Source: Anas platyrhynchos (taxonomy: Eukaryota; Chordata; Aves; Anseriformes; Anatidae). Taken from it: DNA of 64,000 nucleotides. Numbering within the stretch: position 1 is the stretch's first letter; the number at the start of each line of letters is the position of its first letter. Shown here in pieces: positions 1 through 13,784 of the stretch. The stretch is taken from assembly GCF_047663525.1 (NCBI RefSeq), contig NC_092587.1:35951001-36015000 (forward strand), in the 5' to 3' direction. The notes beneath the pieces were generated by a model, which saw only the letters and a program-made list of their open reading frames with translations, did not search any database and had not been told where the DNA came from. The translations under genes were made by a program, and so were the position numbers.

Positions 1-12
1 TGCAACTGAAAG
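1..12 (+). CDS. Possible exon end at window edge
   Basis: The window opens with TGCAACTGAAAG directly followed by GTAAGTGA at 13-20, a near-perfect splice donor on the plus strand. If it is real, an exon of a gene coming from the left ends at 12. The frame GCA ACT GAA AG joins in phase to the candidate exon at 4000. With only 12 bases visible, the product cannot be named. Confidence 0.25.
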
Positions 13-3000
13 GTAAGTGACATTCATCGGGCATAAAGCTCTGAATTATCCGTAGAGGAGACGACAAACCTTTGTGGTGCTTTCAGTGCCACCAACAGTT
101 CAGACCTCTGGCTGGAAGGGCCTCTGGTTTGGTCACACATCGCAGGCCAGGAGACTGCGTCACCCGCGTGTGACGGTGCCTGGAGGGGAGCCACAGCCGC
201 TGTGATAGCGAGGTGGTGCCTCTGTGTAGGTCTGCCCAGCTCTCCACTCCTCCTGGGTTTTAAATCAATCTCTGTCAGTAATCTCCCTCTGTCAGTAATG
301 GTTTCTCTGCTGCGTGTGTGCACGCGTTGCTTTCTCTTCCTAATGGGTCCCTTGGCATTTCCAAGTGACACACAGGTGTGAGTACGGGTCAGGACTCAAA
401 GGCAGGAGACAGTGAGAGCAGATACACCACAGAAGTGGAGAAGTTTGGTCAGCAACATGCTGGCTTATTCGTAGAAGAGTAGGAGAGGTCTCTAGGTCTC
501 TAGCAGCCGTTCAGCACTGGTACAGAAGTGCAATATTAAAATGTTCACAGACCATTGATTCACAGCGTGCCTGCAACCAACCACACGTGTTCAACGAGAG
601 CAGAGCTGCATGAAGAGCGAGCTTGGAGCTCCAGACACTGAAAGTGCTGCTAGAAATCTTATAACTGTTTAATTGTTTCATGACAGGGATTTGTAATTGC
701 AGTTTTCCTCACCCTCCTAATGACACTAGTAAGCTTTTCAGCCAGTTGCAACAAGGCTGCCTGCTGTCTGGCCCCCAGCACTCTAGGAGAAGAGGCCCCT
801 CTCCCGAGGGAGCAGACAGGCCACGGTGTGTTTGGCAGAGGGACAGGAGACACGTTGCTGGTGGTGGACACGTTCCCCAGTCCATGCTGGATCTCTCCCC
901 TGCCCTTGGTCCATGCCCTGGCTTTCCCTGTTCAGACAAATTCCCGGTAATCTAGCTGTGCTCACTAGATGCCACTGTTGCTCCACACGAAGCCTGCCAT
1001 GTGGCTAAACTACAATCCCGAGGAAGGGCACTACACACAGCTTAGTGTTTACAATTTATTTTAATCCTTGATCAGGTGTGAAGCAGTTACCCAGTCATCC
1101 ACCCTTGTTTTCGCACTGCTCTGTTGGACTCCTCGCATTGACCAAAGTACAGACAGCCCAGCAGTGTGTCTTGTGAAAAAATGCCTACAGCAATACAGTA
1201 AAACACCAAAAAAGGCTTCTCAGTTAGTGGTAAAACGCATTTTATCTCTGGGGAAGGAGCTGGCAAACACAATTCAGGTGGCAGGCAGGTGAAGGAAGCT
1301 TGCCAAGTTCACTGTGTGCCTCGTATGAATTTACTTTGTCCTAAGAGTGGGTCAGCAATAACCATCAGACACAGTCAGCGATGAATCAGCTGTGGTCCTG
1401 TCTCGGGGTTATTTCTATCATAATTGCTGGTGTGAAGCTGTTCAACCCTAATGCTTAAAAAAAAGTGTTGTTGTTAAATTTCTGTAAAAACAAAACTTAG
1501 CTAAACTAATAGTAGCCCTTCTCAGTTCCTCACTGCCCTACCCTGAAGGCCTTACTCTTTCAACCCCTGAGTGATTTCCAAGCCTCTGTGTTCAGGTCTC
1601 TCACCTGTGGATCCTCTGCCTTGAAGAATTACTTGCCCCCTCTGTCCACCTGCAGTTCTGTCCTCAGCAATTAGGACTTTCTCAGGTCCACGTGTGCACC
1701 AGCTTCCTAGCAAAATGAGAGAAGCATTTCCAACAGTACTTTTATTTTCTTCCTCATATACCTCAGGGATGTCCATGATCAGTGTCCTTGAGCCCGAGCA
1801 GTTCCCATCCTGCTAAGCAGCGTCTTAACTTTTGAGAGTTGTCTATTTGAGGGCACAAGGGGGTATTTTCTCTGTCTCTTTTGTGGTGGCACCACTGCAG
1901 ACTCACAGCCAAGTTCCAGGACACGAGGACACGGCTGTGTGCCCTGTGCACAGGGTGAATGGGTTTCATCCTCTGGGCTGTGGGTTCATAAGGGTGAAAG
2001 GGGTGGAAGACATTGACCTCTTCTAAAATTGCAGGCAGCAGTGTTATTGTTTAAAAAAGTAGAGATAAAGGGGTCTGTGCATCCACTGGAAAGGCTGCCA
2101 ACCAGAAACGGGTGGCAGAGGGAAATGTGAGCACCTGCTTTTGTTTAGATTTTACATTGTGGATTACATATATATATTATAATACACATTATATATATAT
2201 ACACACACATTATATAAAAAGAACACAGAACTCCTCTGCGGGGAATAATCTCAACATGGGAGTTATGCAGATTAATGAAAGAAAGCTTGAAAGATATCAA
2301 TGCTATAATTTAAATATGCGTCCTACGTTAAGGATAACCCCTAATAGGTCTCCCGTGTCATTTCCCAACCTGCTCTCCATTTCAGTGAGTAAAAAAATGA
2401 GATCTGGGCAACTCTGACCAAGGAAAAGACCGGCTGTGCTTTGGTCAGGCTGAGCTGAAGCGGCTGCAGGTGCTGAGATGGTAGTTGGAAAGAGAGCACA
2501 GGTGGGTAAGAAAGGGAGTACCAGAAGACATCCTTTTCTAGCCTATATTTTGAGTATACAGGTTTTCTCCTTTAAGGACACCCATGTACCTCATGTCACA
2601 ATGTCACCACACGAGTCTGGGCAGGAGGCTGAGGGCCGACCCGTGCCATGGGGCTGGTGGGCCACACGCCACAGGTGGGCCAGGCCTGCCCCAGCCTCCC
2701 TGGTGCTGTGAGGGGTTGGAAGGAGGCCATGTGGGTTACTTCCACTTAGCATTTATTTAAAAGTAGCAAAATAAGTAATTTTCATTTCCTTCCTCCTTTC
2801 ATTCCCTCCTTTCATGCCTAAGTGGTTTAACAGCATTTCCCAAAGCTGGTAAAAACTTGTGCAGTGCAGTATCCAACCTGGATGTAATGTGTTGCTTGTC
2901 CAGCTTTCCATTTCATATATATTTTTAATTTTCATATATATTTTGAATTACTTTCTCAAAGTTTGTGGTGTGTCTGCAGCTTTCCAGGGAAGATCGTGAA

Positions 3001-3999
3001 AGAGCTTTGTGATTTACCTCTGTACCAACACGCTGTGGTGACCTGCATGTACCGTCTGGAGAGGAACAGGGCCATGTTGACACCTACACTTCTACCATGA
3101 ACTAGATACTACTTTGCTTTTCTTTTTTTTACATTTTTTTTTTTTTTTTAGTCTTTCTGCTATGTTACATGCTCTCACAGTTAGATATTGACTCAGCCAA
3201 AAAAAAAAACCTTTTTTAATTGGATGCTCAGCTGCTAGTATCAGGTACGTATAGCTACATCTGCTATACCAGAAGATAAACTACCTCAGTTTTCTTCACA
3301 AAACTAAACCAAAACCAGCTTGTTTATGGATGTCTTACATCTCTCTTAACTATGAAGAAAAGTTCAAGTTTTTTTGTTTGTTTGTTTGTTTAAATTTGGA
3401 TATTAGAAAGAAAAAAACATTTCCCAAAGTTCTTACCCCTACTTTGAACCTGGATGTCTTTGAAGACTCAGTGCACAATTTCTTATATTTTGGTGTGAAA
3501 CATAGTGCTGTCCTCAAACATGAAGACACCAGTGATCATTCAAATTCACAGCAGCAAATAAATGACCTGCCTTTTAAAAGCAACTTTTCTCAAATAAGAG
3601 CCAGAAGCTGGAAAGAAGCTAAGTACATATCTAAGACTATATTTCTACACTCACTAGAGTCATTCCAGTAAAATTAAAGTCATTTGAGGGAATTACTACA
3701 CACATAATATCACTGTAGAGCTACTTGAAAGTTAAAATCACTCAGTCTCGGTTTATTTCAGTGCTACAAATGACAGGCTCGGAGAAGGTGGATGCGCTGG
3801 GATGTTGCTGTCACTAGAACTGTGTGAATGGCAAACGAGTGAAGCACAGCTATTTTTCTTTCAGAGGTGTGTTCTGCTTTGAGGTGCTGTTGGAGGATAT
3901 GGAAAGCTTTGATGAAGGTATTTTGACAGTGATGTAGAGAGCCATCACATGTGTGTAGAAACGAAAAGGAATTCCTTCTTTTACCTTCTCTTTTTCTAG
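13..3999. other. Non-coding stretch, no recognised gene
   Basis: This is unique-looking sequence with an AT/AC-rich microsatellite at 2168-2217 and T-rich tracts near 3122-3149. It may be an intron if the candidate plus-strand exons on either side are real. Otherwise I see nothing in it. Confidence 0.6.
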
Positions 4000-4092
4000 C
4001 ACAATGGATGGACTAATTGGAAATTGGATTGCTAAAGTGAATCATGACTATTCACCAGCTTTTAAACTCCATCCAGGATCAAAGAACAGAGG
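4000..4092 (+). CDS. Candidate internal exon of unidentified plus-strand gene
   Basis: This is a 93-base segment bounded by a long pyrimidine tract ending CTTTTTCTAG and a strong GTAAGTCC donor. One frame is open throughout and reads T-MDGLIGNWIAKVNHDYSP, ending SKNRG. I do not recognise the peptide. The phase fits both the possible exon ending at 12 and the candidate terminal exon at 6330. In other vertebrates TBC1D30 lies downstream of WIF1 in convergent orientation, so a plus-strand 3' end here would suit the local gene order. I cannot match this peptide to TBC1D30, and an open frame of this length is common by chance. Confidence 0.3.
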
Positions 4093-6329
4093 GTAAGTCC
4101 CACTTGCTCTTCTGTTAGGCAGAACACGTGGCTACACGATTTTCCAGCTCTGCCCTTCACAGATGGAGATCGTTACAGATGAAATGTATTCTTTATGTTG
4201 TTTTGCTCACTATTCCCATGCAGAGATGGACTAGGGTGGAGAATGCCTCGTACAATGTAGCCCTGAAATCATAACCCTCAGAAGAAGTGTTGCAGTATGA
4301 ATGTGTTGCCTGGTTTTATACCCAGGCTCCCTTCTCAGCTTTTGAAATCATATACAGCATCGTTGCAATCCAGCAGCTGTGTCATGGCATCTTGATTTAA
4401 GTTCAGGCCACCTCAGGATGGGAAGAGGATGTCAGTTTAGGTCCCTAGCTACCTTCAGATGGTGCTCTCAGCTCAGGCAGGGTGGACTCCTTCTTCCACC
4501 AGTGTTTGGAAGATCCTTGGGGCTATCAAAGGGAGCTGAGACGTGACAGCAAGATGCCCCTCGCCTGTCCTCCTGGGGCGCAACGTGTCTCTAAACCAGT
4601 CCAAGCTTCCAGCTTGAGCTGTGGGTTTTACACAGCTCTTTAGTTGTGACAACTGGTCTGTGGGATGCCTCCCTCTATGCTGTTGCCATTTTTTTTGGAG
4701 GAAACAGTGAGCTGCTCTTGAGGCTGGGAACACTGCCCCAGCAGACAAGAACCTCCTTTTCCTTCATTTTCTGGAAGTTCTTACCAGAGAACATGACTTC
4801 AGGGTGAAGTACAGGAAATCTGCCTCCCCAGCTTTATCCTCACAACGTCTTTTAGTGGCTTAGACCAGAGATCCAGACAACACAGCAGTGGCCGCAGGAG
4901 GCTGTGCAGGATGAGGGAGGAAGGAGGAGGATTTATGGGGAAAGAGCATCCCATCGGCATCAAGACAGCCAAAACCCATCACCATCAATAACAGCCTGTG
5001 GGGAGTGGATGTCCCAGGAGTGGCATCCAGCTCCAGTGGCAGCTGATTTTGGGCCACCCTGATTTACCACATCAGGCTTTAGTCTGTGACCAGAGTACCA
5101 AAGAGCAGAAAGTTTAGAAGAAATTGGAGTACTGTTTGCTGCTGATGAGAGCGAAGTGGAAAAATATAACCAAGATGATAAGCAAAATCCCTTTATCTGC
5201 CAGTTACAAACCTCCAAGCAGAAAAGCTGAAGAACTACACAGAAAAAAGTCTCTGCAAGGTAGCAGAGACTTGTAAAAAAAAAAAAAAAAGAAAAGAAAA
5301 AATGGGAGTTGGCAGGATGATTTTGAGCACTGCCTTCTGTCCCATTAATCAACATCAGATGATGTATGTATAAAAGAACAGTGCTGAATGAAACAAGACC
5401 AGTTTGATCCCAAAAAGTGGAGTATAAAGCTGACAGGAAAAATGGAATAATATTTCATAAGGAAGGTGGCTGAAACATTCTGGGTGGATTTTGCTAGATT
5501 TAGTGAAAGTGAAATGAAGTTAAAAAAATTTTCAAGCAGTGTCAACAAGACCTCATGCTCACATTTTTTATTAAACTTTATGATTTTTAGTTTCTATTTT
5601 AACAATGTTTACATTATGTGGTCTAACTCAAATCATATGTTACATGTTACTTAAAAGACACACACACACCAAAAACATACACACACACACAAAAAAAGAT
5701 TAGTTGACTTGGGACATCCCAATATTGTGGCATTTTAATTTCTGGAGAAGTGTTGGGGTTTTCTGCTCCCAAAAATTCATTTGTAAAGAAGGGAAGAGGA
5801 ATTTGTCCTTCCCTCCGTTTGGCATGCAACACACAAGTGCCTTTCTGTAAACAGCAGACTCATTTGAGCAATAAGCAACCCACACAACAGGCTGGCTTCT
5901 GGCTTTTGCTAACTGGAGTCTGAGGGCTAAGTGCAACAAAAACTTGAGTTGCTCACAGAATAGCTACTCTGATTCAGCTGAAACCTGAAGCAGATTTTGG
6001 TCCTTCTTAGAAAATGCTTGTACTTTTTTTGTTGGTTGTTGTTGTTTCTAACAAAGACAGAACTGAACCAGTCTCCCAAGCTGAGATGCTCAGAGATGTC
6101 CAAAATGAGATGTGACTGGCAAGAATACAATACACAGATTAATAAGGAAGTCATTAAAGGACAGAGAAGCCCTGAAGGGATGGAGTGGCTTTTAGTTTGA
6201 GGAAGAATAGGTACCTAAGCTCTCGTTTTGCATTAAATTTTACCCTTCCTTTCTGCAGTAAGCCATAAGTCAACTGTTTGCTGTGACTTCATCAGAAAAC
6301 AATCTCTCTCTTTTCTTTCTTGCTCATAG
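4093..6329. other. Non-coding stretch between candidate exons
   Basis: No gene was recognised. It contains an A-rich tract at about 5275-5302 and an AC-rich simple repeat at about 5657-5692. Confidence 0.6.
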
Positions 6330-6655
6330 GCATCTTGGGCTCAATAGAAAGCTTTCTGACTTGGATCCAACTGTTTGCTCAGTTTAGAGGAAGTTTCTGA
6401 TGCTATTCAGTATTTCACAATGGCACCAAAAGGAAATTTATCAGCACAGGGACTCTACTTAATTAACAAGCTGCCAGAAACACCCCTGAAACAGGAGAGG
6501 AGAAAGGCTATTGCAAGGCACAGCTGGGATGTCAGTAGGGGTGGTGAAGAAAGATTACACCAGGGAAGGAGGTGTCCTGCAACATGGAAGTAAGAAAAAT
6601 GGAAAGGAATGACCACGTATCTGAAGAATAAAATAAAAAGGCAACAACGAAAACA
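6330..6655 (+). CDS. Candidate terminal exon with poly(A) signals
   Basis: A pyrimidine-rich acceptor (TTTTCTTTCTTGCTCATAG) precedes GCATCTTGGG. Joined in phase to the exon at 4000-4092, the frame reads HLGLNRKLSDLDPTVCSV and stops at 6385-6387. Overlapping AATAAA signals lie at 6627-6637, about 240 bases after the stop, which would suit a short 3' UTR. The product is unknown. Each piece of evidence is individually weak. Confidence 0.28.
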
Positions 6656-7586
6656 AATTACTCAGTTTTTCCACCCTTTCCTCTCTCTTGCTTGCCTGTT
6701 GAGTCAGACACCTAGACTCAGTGCAGGCTAAAACAGAGTGTCTTTGTTACACATGAACGTGTCTTCTTCTTATGCCTAAGACTCTTTGACAGGGATATGT
6801 GCATCTAGGGATGCTTATCCTCCACTACCATTGCCCAGGGCAATTGTAGCTCCCTGTTATATGGCTTGAAGATGCTGTGCATTGCAGAGCTTCTCTCTCT
6901 GTCCTTTCTAGAATTTCTGTCTTGCTCCTAAGTACCCCAAAACAACAGATGATGACACGTACTCCAGAAAGCAGACTTGGGCTCCCAACTTGTTTCAGAC
7001 ATATGTCCTGGGAAATGAACTGCAAGGAGCCACTGTAAGGAGCTAGACCTGAAGTTCCCACCCAGAAAAGCTGGCAGATCACACGGTGAACAGCAAGGCT
7101 TATCTTACGCTGCTTTGATCTGCCTCCAAAAGACCCTTTGTATAGCATCACGTCACAGATATCTTCAGGTGGTCAGGCCATGGCTGGAAGAGAAATCAGT
7201 GCATCTCTGCTTCCCACAATTCTTTTCCTGAGAACTTGGAAAGTCTTGGTCACAAAGGACTAAAGGTGAAGGGTTTTTGGAGGCATTTATAGATAGTTTC
7301 CTCTTTTATAGAGACCTTTTGCTTTTTGAAGTTCACACAAAACTGTGCCAAGGCTATGAGCAGAAAAACCATAGGACATAGCATCAAGGAAGTATGTATT
7401 TATTAACTACATTCCCTTGTGATATTTCTTATCCATGTGGGATTTGCACTTGACTACTTGACTCTTTTGAGTCACCTGTTTCTATGAATCTGCAGTTTGC
7501 TAGTACAGTGTAATACAGCAGTCTCTAGTTTCCTCTCCAAAGCTTTCAAGTGTAACTTAACCTCCAAGGACAGTAATTGCAAATGG

Positions 7587-7623
<37 letters not shown>

Positions 7624-10600
7624 GTTAAGTCAGGCTCCTCAAGCAAATCCTCTGGGGTGGGGTTGTTGTTTGATTCCCATTCTAATTTCCATCATGCCTA
7701 TCTCATTCAAACATTCAAATTCAGATAAAACCTTAATGTTTCTATCCCTTGCAAAACACACATCTTTTGAAAAGTTTTATTCTTTAGGAGTACAATCCTG
7801 TTAAAATCTCTACAGCAGATTCTGTAGGTAGGCTCACTTTCTGTAGCTAACTGAGCTGGAAGATGTCACCTTTGTCTCAAGGTCTGCTGATCACCTGGAG
7901 AACATACCAGGAAAATATCCCTGCATTTGTCCCATTCTTAAACTCTTCCCTAGACGTCTCTGGTCTCTGGGCTAGAGGAACTCTGGGGATAATTCAATAT
8001 AGCTGTTACTATGAATTTCTCTTCTATCATTAAATATCTTTCCTCTGACCCAGAATCATAAAAAAAATCAATATTTTTTGCTCCTTTTTTCTTCCTGCTT
8101 CTCCTTTTGCCAGGGGTGGAGATCTTGTTCTTGGTTAAACCTCTACAGTTGTTCAATGCTTTTAAATAATTCAGCTTTCTTTAGGACTCTCCATTTCATG
8201 ATTTCTACTCACAAACTTGTCTCCTGGTTCCCTGTTTCTGGCTGTACTCTTCCATTTCCATCTCAGCCTTTTCACCATGTGTCATTCCTTGGTATTATGA
8301 TTAAAGGTAGCTGTGGATGGAAACCTATAATTAAATACTTAATTAAATAATGCGTAACAAGTATATAATATAACAATTGACATGACAGAAGCAATGAACA
8401 AAATAGCTCCTCATAGATGAAGGAAGGTCATTCACCCTTTTAACACTATTGCTTAGTCAGTCTTCTCATTAGCAAACTGCTATAACTAGTCTTTACCAGA
8501 ATGTTTGATAGGCTGTTGTATTTTAGTCCTCTTGTAGAGACAAATATTCCTGGAGGGTTATCTACTGGAAAGGTTGTTTCAGTTTTTGTTTTACTCATTG
8601 TCAGTCACTACTGAGTAAGTTATTCATGGTTATTAATATTATATCATCTACTCTAAATGTAAATAAATAAAGAAATAATCTTTTTTTGTTCATTTGTTTT
8701 GATTTGCTGTGTTTTGTTGTATTTTGTTAAGGAATGAGCTGCACAGCTGTTGAGTGATCTCTGTATATCATGATTTCTATCCTTAGTATTGGTGATACCA
8801 TAGTACACTAGAAGAATCAACAAAAATGGCATTTCTTTATGTCAGGCGTGATACTGATAGTAAATAACAACAAAAGAAGTTGCAGTACAGTCTGAAGATT
8901 ACAAAGATAGAACTTACTGGAGTTTTACCATTGGAGAGAGACATGCACAGCGAAGTTAGTTGGCTTGTTCTGTACGGCACAGTGAGCCAAAGCCAACAAG
9001 AAGCAGAACCCAGCCACTGTCATTTGCAGACTCACATACAAACATAAAAAAAAAGTTTCTTTGCTTCAAAAACAACCAATTCAAAACAAAAAACATTCCT
9101 CTTGGGTACAAGCTAGTAACCTCTAGTGTCCATAAGTGGCACTGTCTTTTTAGAGACCTTTACCATTTTGTAATAACTGTGGTATTTTGTTCCATCCAGT
9201 GTCTGATTAATTGTGCATTTTTTTTTGCTTGGATACTAAAGCTGGAACTATCAATTTTATATATGTTTATTTACTTTTAAAAAGCACATAATTTAGTTTT
9301 CAGTAAGATGTGCCCTAGCCCCAAGAGTTCTGCATTCAGTCACGCTTCTGGCATGTCAGTTATAATTTGCTTTTTCACAGTATCTGGATAGTCCTCTATC
9401 TTGTATGAATAAACCTATTTCTCCTGAGTGTGTCTTAACACAAATCTGTTGTTCTAATCCCTGGCCTTTGAAATGTAAGCTATACACAAACTGTTCTGTT
9501 GTGTGCAATTTCTAAAAACAGAATGTTTCAAGTTTATTACTTTTCTAGCTTTAACTAATTTCCCTCAGCTTAGACTGTTTCTCAGCCCCATAGTCCTTTA
9601 TTGTAATGTTTCCACTTTTTCTATAAAATTCAATTGAAAATCCTTTGTTGGAAAAACAAAGAAAGGTCATTCCTTGTCATCACACCATTGTGGTCATAAG
9701 AAGACCATGATATTTCAGAACTCAGGAGTAAAATTGAGTAGAAGATGCAGATTTTGACTTGAGATTCTGACTATGTCTCCGGTGAGGCAGATATTCTCTG
9801 CTGATTTCAAGGCTTGATGGAAAAGGAGATTATCTGAGTAGGAATCGCCATCTGAACTTATTAAAAGAACATGCTTTCAAACTCCTTGAAACTATGTAAG
9901 TGCTGCCAATGGCATAAATAAACGAAGTATTCTTTTTGTTAAATGTTAATGAGCATTGTGGTTATTAATTAGTCATTGCATTTCCATTTTAGTAAGTCCA
10001 TCTGTAACTGAAAAGGGAGAAGTTAGGCTTAGCTATGTGCCTTGGTGACCAACTTTTGTTATGCTTCATCTCTAAGGTTTTCAAAAAAAGCTAAATTTTG
10101 CATTCTTTGAGGAGAGAGAACTTCTATTGGAGCAACAGTTGGTGCTAACAGTTTCTCAGATTTTGCCATTCTGTTAATGATATGGTTGAAATCCATATCA
10201 TTGAAATCCACCCAGCATTGTTTTCTTATGAAGCCTGATTTCCAGGCATGGAAAATCTCTTCAGACAACAGCAGTTTCAGTGGCTAAATATCTGTTAATA
10301 GTATGGTAGGCCTTATTTTCTGTGTTTATCTAGAAGGAAATCTGTAACAGTGGCTCAGAGAAGACATGCCTTCCAATAAATAGATGTAGTTTTGCAAGTA
10401 TGTACATAAAATCTTAGCTTTCCTTGCCTTAAACTATCTATAGATAGGCTTTAGTTTTCACAACTCATCTCTGAAGTTCCCAGCTTTTAGTCTTGGCCCA
10501 GCAAGTATGTAATTAATTTAGGCAAATAGAAACTCTTTCAACAATAAGGCTGAGAGAAGCCCAGTTCAGAGGAACCTGTACACCAGCTGTAGAGCATAAT

Positions 10601-11171
10601 CTTATAATGTGAAGAAACTGGTTAAAAAAACATTCAAGTGATTATGAGAAGCCCTGTGGCTGGGCCCTGTAGGAGGCCCAGCCCTGTAGACATGTCCTGA
10701 GGAGATCTTGTCCCCTCAGCCAAACAGTCATTTGTTTCTTAATCTGCCCTGTGAATTGTGCTGTGCCATGTAAATGAGAAATTTGGGGGTTAGGTGATTT
10801 GGAAACCTGGATTCCAACAGGATTTACTGGAAGAAACAATATCAGTAACACTAACTGGCGTAAGAGAAAAGATCTAGCAATTGCCCTCAAGACTCAGATA
10901 ATGCCTCCTGCTGTCTTTGTGGTTTCTAAGGCTCTCAAGCCTCGTGTTTTCTTTCTCTTAGTCATTGCTGAAAAAATGATAGCTGGAGCAGGGCTGACTA
11001 CAGAACCTGGCAGTACTGGAATGTGATTCTCCCGTCTTCATTAACATCTATATATTTAATCCAGTTCTAATTCATTTATGGTGTGTCATGGTCCCTTGGC
11101 ACTGTTACAGTATCTTAACCATTTGCCAGTAAAGCAAAGCAATGTGACTTCGCAGCCTTGGGATCTGTTTT
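6656..11171. other. Intergenic, AT-rich, no recognised gene
   Basis: It contains a run of 30 T at 7591-7620. A hairpin-forming sequence lies at 10658-10683. The part around 9930-9990 has TAATTA-type motifs. No repeat family or exon was recognised. Confidence 0.7.
7591..7620. repeat. T30 homopolymer run
   Basis: This is a run of 30 T on the plus strand, with no adjacent recognised retroelement. Confidence 0.95.
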
Positions 11172-11708
11172 CTCACTCTACTCTGCTGGTGCGGCCTCAC
11201 CTCAAGCACTGTGTGCAGTTTTGGGTGCCACAGTATAAGAAGGGCATAAAAATATTAGAGTGTGTCCAAAGCAGGGCAACAAAGGTGGTGCAGGGTCTGG
11301 AGGGGAAGATGTATGAGGCTGAGGTCCCTTGGTTTGCTCAGCCCAGAGCAGAGCAGGCTGAGGGGAGGCCTCATGGCGGCCTGCAGCTCCCTCACGAGGG
11401 GAGCGGAGGGGCAGGCGCTGAGCTCTGCTCTCTGGGGACAGCGACAGGACCCGAGGGAATGGCATGGAGCTGGGACAGGGGAGGGTCAGGCTGGGGGTTA
11501 GGGAAAGGCTCTGCACCCAGAGGGTGCTCGGGCACTGGGACAGGCTGCACAGGGCATGGCACTGAGCCTGCTAGAGTTCAAGAAGCATTTGGACAATGCT
11601 CTCAGATCCATGGTCTGATTTTTTGGGGTGGTCCTTTAGGGACCCAGGAATTGGACTCGATGATCTTTGTGGGTTCCTTCCAACTTGGGATAGTCTATGA
11701 TTCTGTAA
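11172..11708 (+). mobile_element. CR1 LINE, 5'-truncated copy with intact 3' end
   Basis: CR1 is the dominant bird non-LTR retrotransposon. This copy starts in the reverse-transcriptase C-terminal region, where a frame still reads [20 protein letters not shown]. It continues through the CR1 3' UTR (TTTGGACAATGCTCTCAGA) to the end TTGGGATAGTCTATGATTCT. It is the usual 5'-truncated form. The coding part is broken by frame changes after about 11330, so it is inactive. Confidence 0.95.
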
Positions 11709-13784
11709 TTTTTTTTTCTGCTAGCTTATGCAGATCAGTAGTAATTATATTATCTTCTTCAAAGGGGTGGTCTACATCCCACATGGTCAGGGAAAGGAAA
11801 AATGGATCTGGGGAGCCATAGCATTTCTCTGGGTGTCTATGGGCAAGAAATCCTGCCAGTGGACATTTGCCAAGGGCTTAGCTTTCCTTTGAAAGGGTGC
11901 TGACTGATGAATATTCTGAAGGCAAGTAAGCTACATGAAAGCTGTGTGCGTAAGGCAAGGAGATGCTTTGTGTTTTGCTTTTCTGTCATATGAACTTGTC
12001 TTGTTCTATAGGTGAGGGGATTTGAGCTGCCTTTGACAGAGGTGGAGGTACAGCCACCATCACAGCACAGGCACAAACAACGGAGAGAGGTGGGTGATCT
12101 GTATCATCAACAGCTGCTCCTGGGATTCCGGTTTTGTACCCTAAAACCATCATGTTCCCTGTGTAGCCCATCTGGGAGCCAGCTGGGTGCTGTGCCAGGC
12201 CTGGGCACTGCTCTCACAGGGCATCCACACCATCCTTAGAGAGTGAAGGAGATCTTCCCAGTTAGCAGCCTATGAGACTGAGATGGAAAGTGGAAAAGAA
12301 CTGAACACGACTGGTTAAATGTAGAAAAGAGAAAAACAAGACAGGAAAAGATGTGAGAGGATTAAAATTTAGATATGGAAGTATTTAAGTCTTCAAGGTT
12401 AAACATATTTTTAAAGGGGTTTGCAAACAGTTCCTCTCCACAGGTTCTCTTCCCAAATAGAGATAAAACATTGTCCTCTAAAGCAGTAATGCCATCATTT
12501 CTCTCCAGTAATAAAGAAACACCATTGTTAGGCTTCTTCTCTGGTTTGGTCTACTAAGGAAAATACTTTTTTGTTCTCAGATATGCCAACCTTAAAATCC
12601 TACTTGGGTGGTTGTTTTCTTTCTCTGATTATCTTTTTACAGTTCCTATTTCCTAAACTGTATTCAATTCATCAATTCATCCTTTCATTCATTTATTCTC
12701 TTAAAAATGTTTTTAGCTTCTGCTTTCCTTCTAAGTCAGGTTATTTTGTAACCAGTACAGCCTTCTTTCCCAGTTGTGGTATTGTGGCTTTCTTAGCATC
12801 TAGTGAAATACTCTTAAATATCTCCTAATTAACATTTTTCTTTTTAGAGTCATCTCCCAACTGACTTCAGTCAATTGTTTTCAGCTTGGTAGAAAGTTGG
12901 CCCTTTTCAGGCCTCAAGGATGTATATAGTTTACTGGTTTGGACTCTATTCTAGTTATACAGAACAAAGGTAATCAAATCATGATCGCTGGCTCCTATAT
13001 TTCCAGTACCTCCTACTTCTGTGAATGGCCTCTGTGTCAACAGAAGGGCTAAATATAAATCCTTCCCATGTTGGATATAGTATTTGAGTTCAGATGTTGT
13101 CTATAATTCTCATAAATGAAGGAAAATCTCATTTTCAGCATGAAATCCATGAAACACGTATTTCTTCCTTCCTGAATATTGCAGATGGGACCTGTAGGAG
13201 TCAATTGTCATTCAAACCTCTAACTTCACCACAGCTTGAGTTATTTTGCTGTGAAAACAATATAAAACTTTTTCTAACCATCCACAAAATGTGAAAATCA
13301 GATATGATGTTTTTCAATAGCCAGCAAAGCAAGATATACTTTTGTAGGTCTCTGGATTTGCTTGAACAAAGCACAGCACGCTAGACACAAAGAGATCGAC
13401 TCTCAAGATCTCTAATTGGCAGAATTCCTCTGAAGTTATTGAAAGAGGAACTTTAGTGATTCTGGTAGGTAGGAACCTCTCTGGATGTAGTGTCTAGCCA
13501 AGAGCAGCATGTCTGCTTTCTAAATCCTTTGCATAAACTGTGAATATGCTTTCATTGGTACACACAGTCACCATTTCCCCATAAGGAAAAAGTATCCAGC
13601 AAGGTATCTGGGATATTTGTTTGTTTATTTTATTTGAAAATATGAACTCCTTCACTCCCATTAGGTAAATAACTGCAGCTCTGTGTCTCTCATTAGGCCG
13701 GCCTAGGTGCCAGTTCTGCAGATCCCAGGCACCGGTGATGCTGAAGGCTGACTGGCAGAGAAGTCATTGTAGAAAATGACCCGT
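11709..13784. other. Intergenic, nothing recognised
   Basis: This is unique-looking, mostly AT-rich sequence. No gene, RNA or repeat family was recognised. Confidence 0.7.

Noticed and set aside
11078..11821. 247-residue plus-strand open frame
   Set aside because: It mostly overlaps the CR1 copy. The first third of that overlap reads as degraded CR1 reverse transcriptase and the rest is out-of-frame CR1 UTR.
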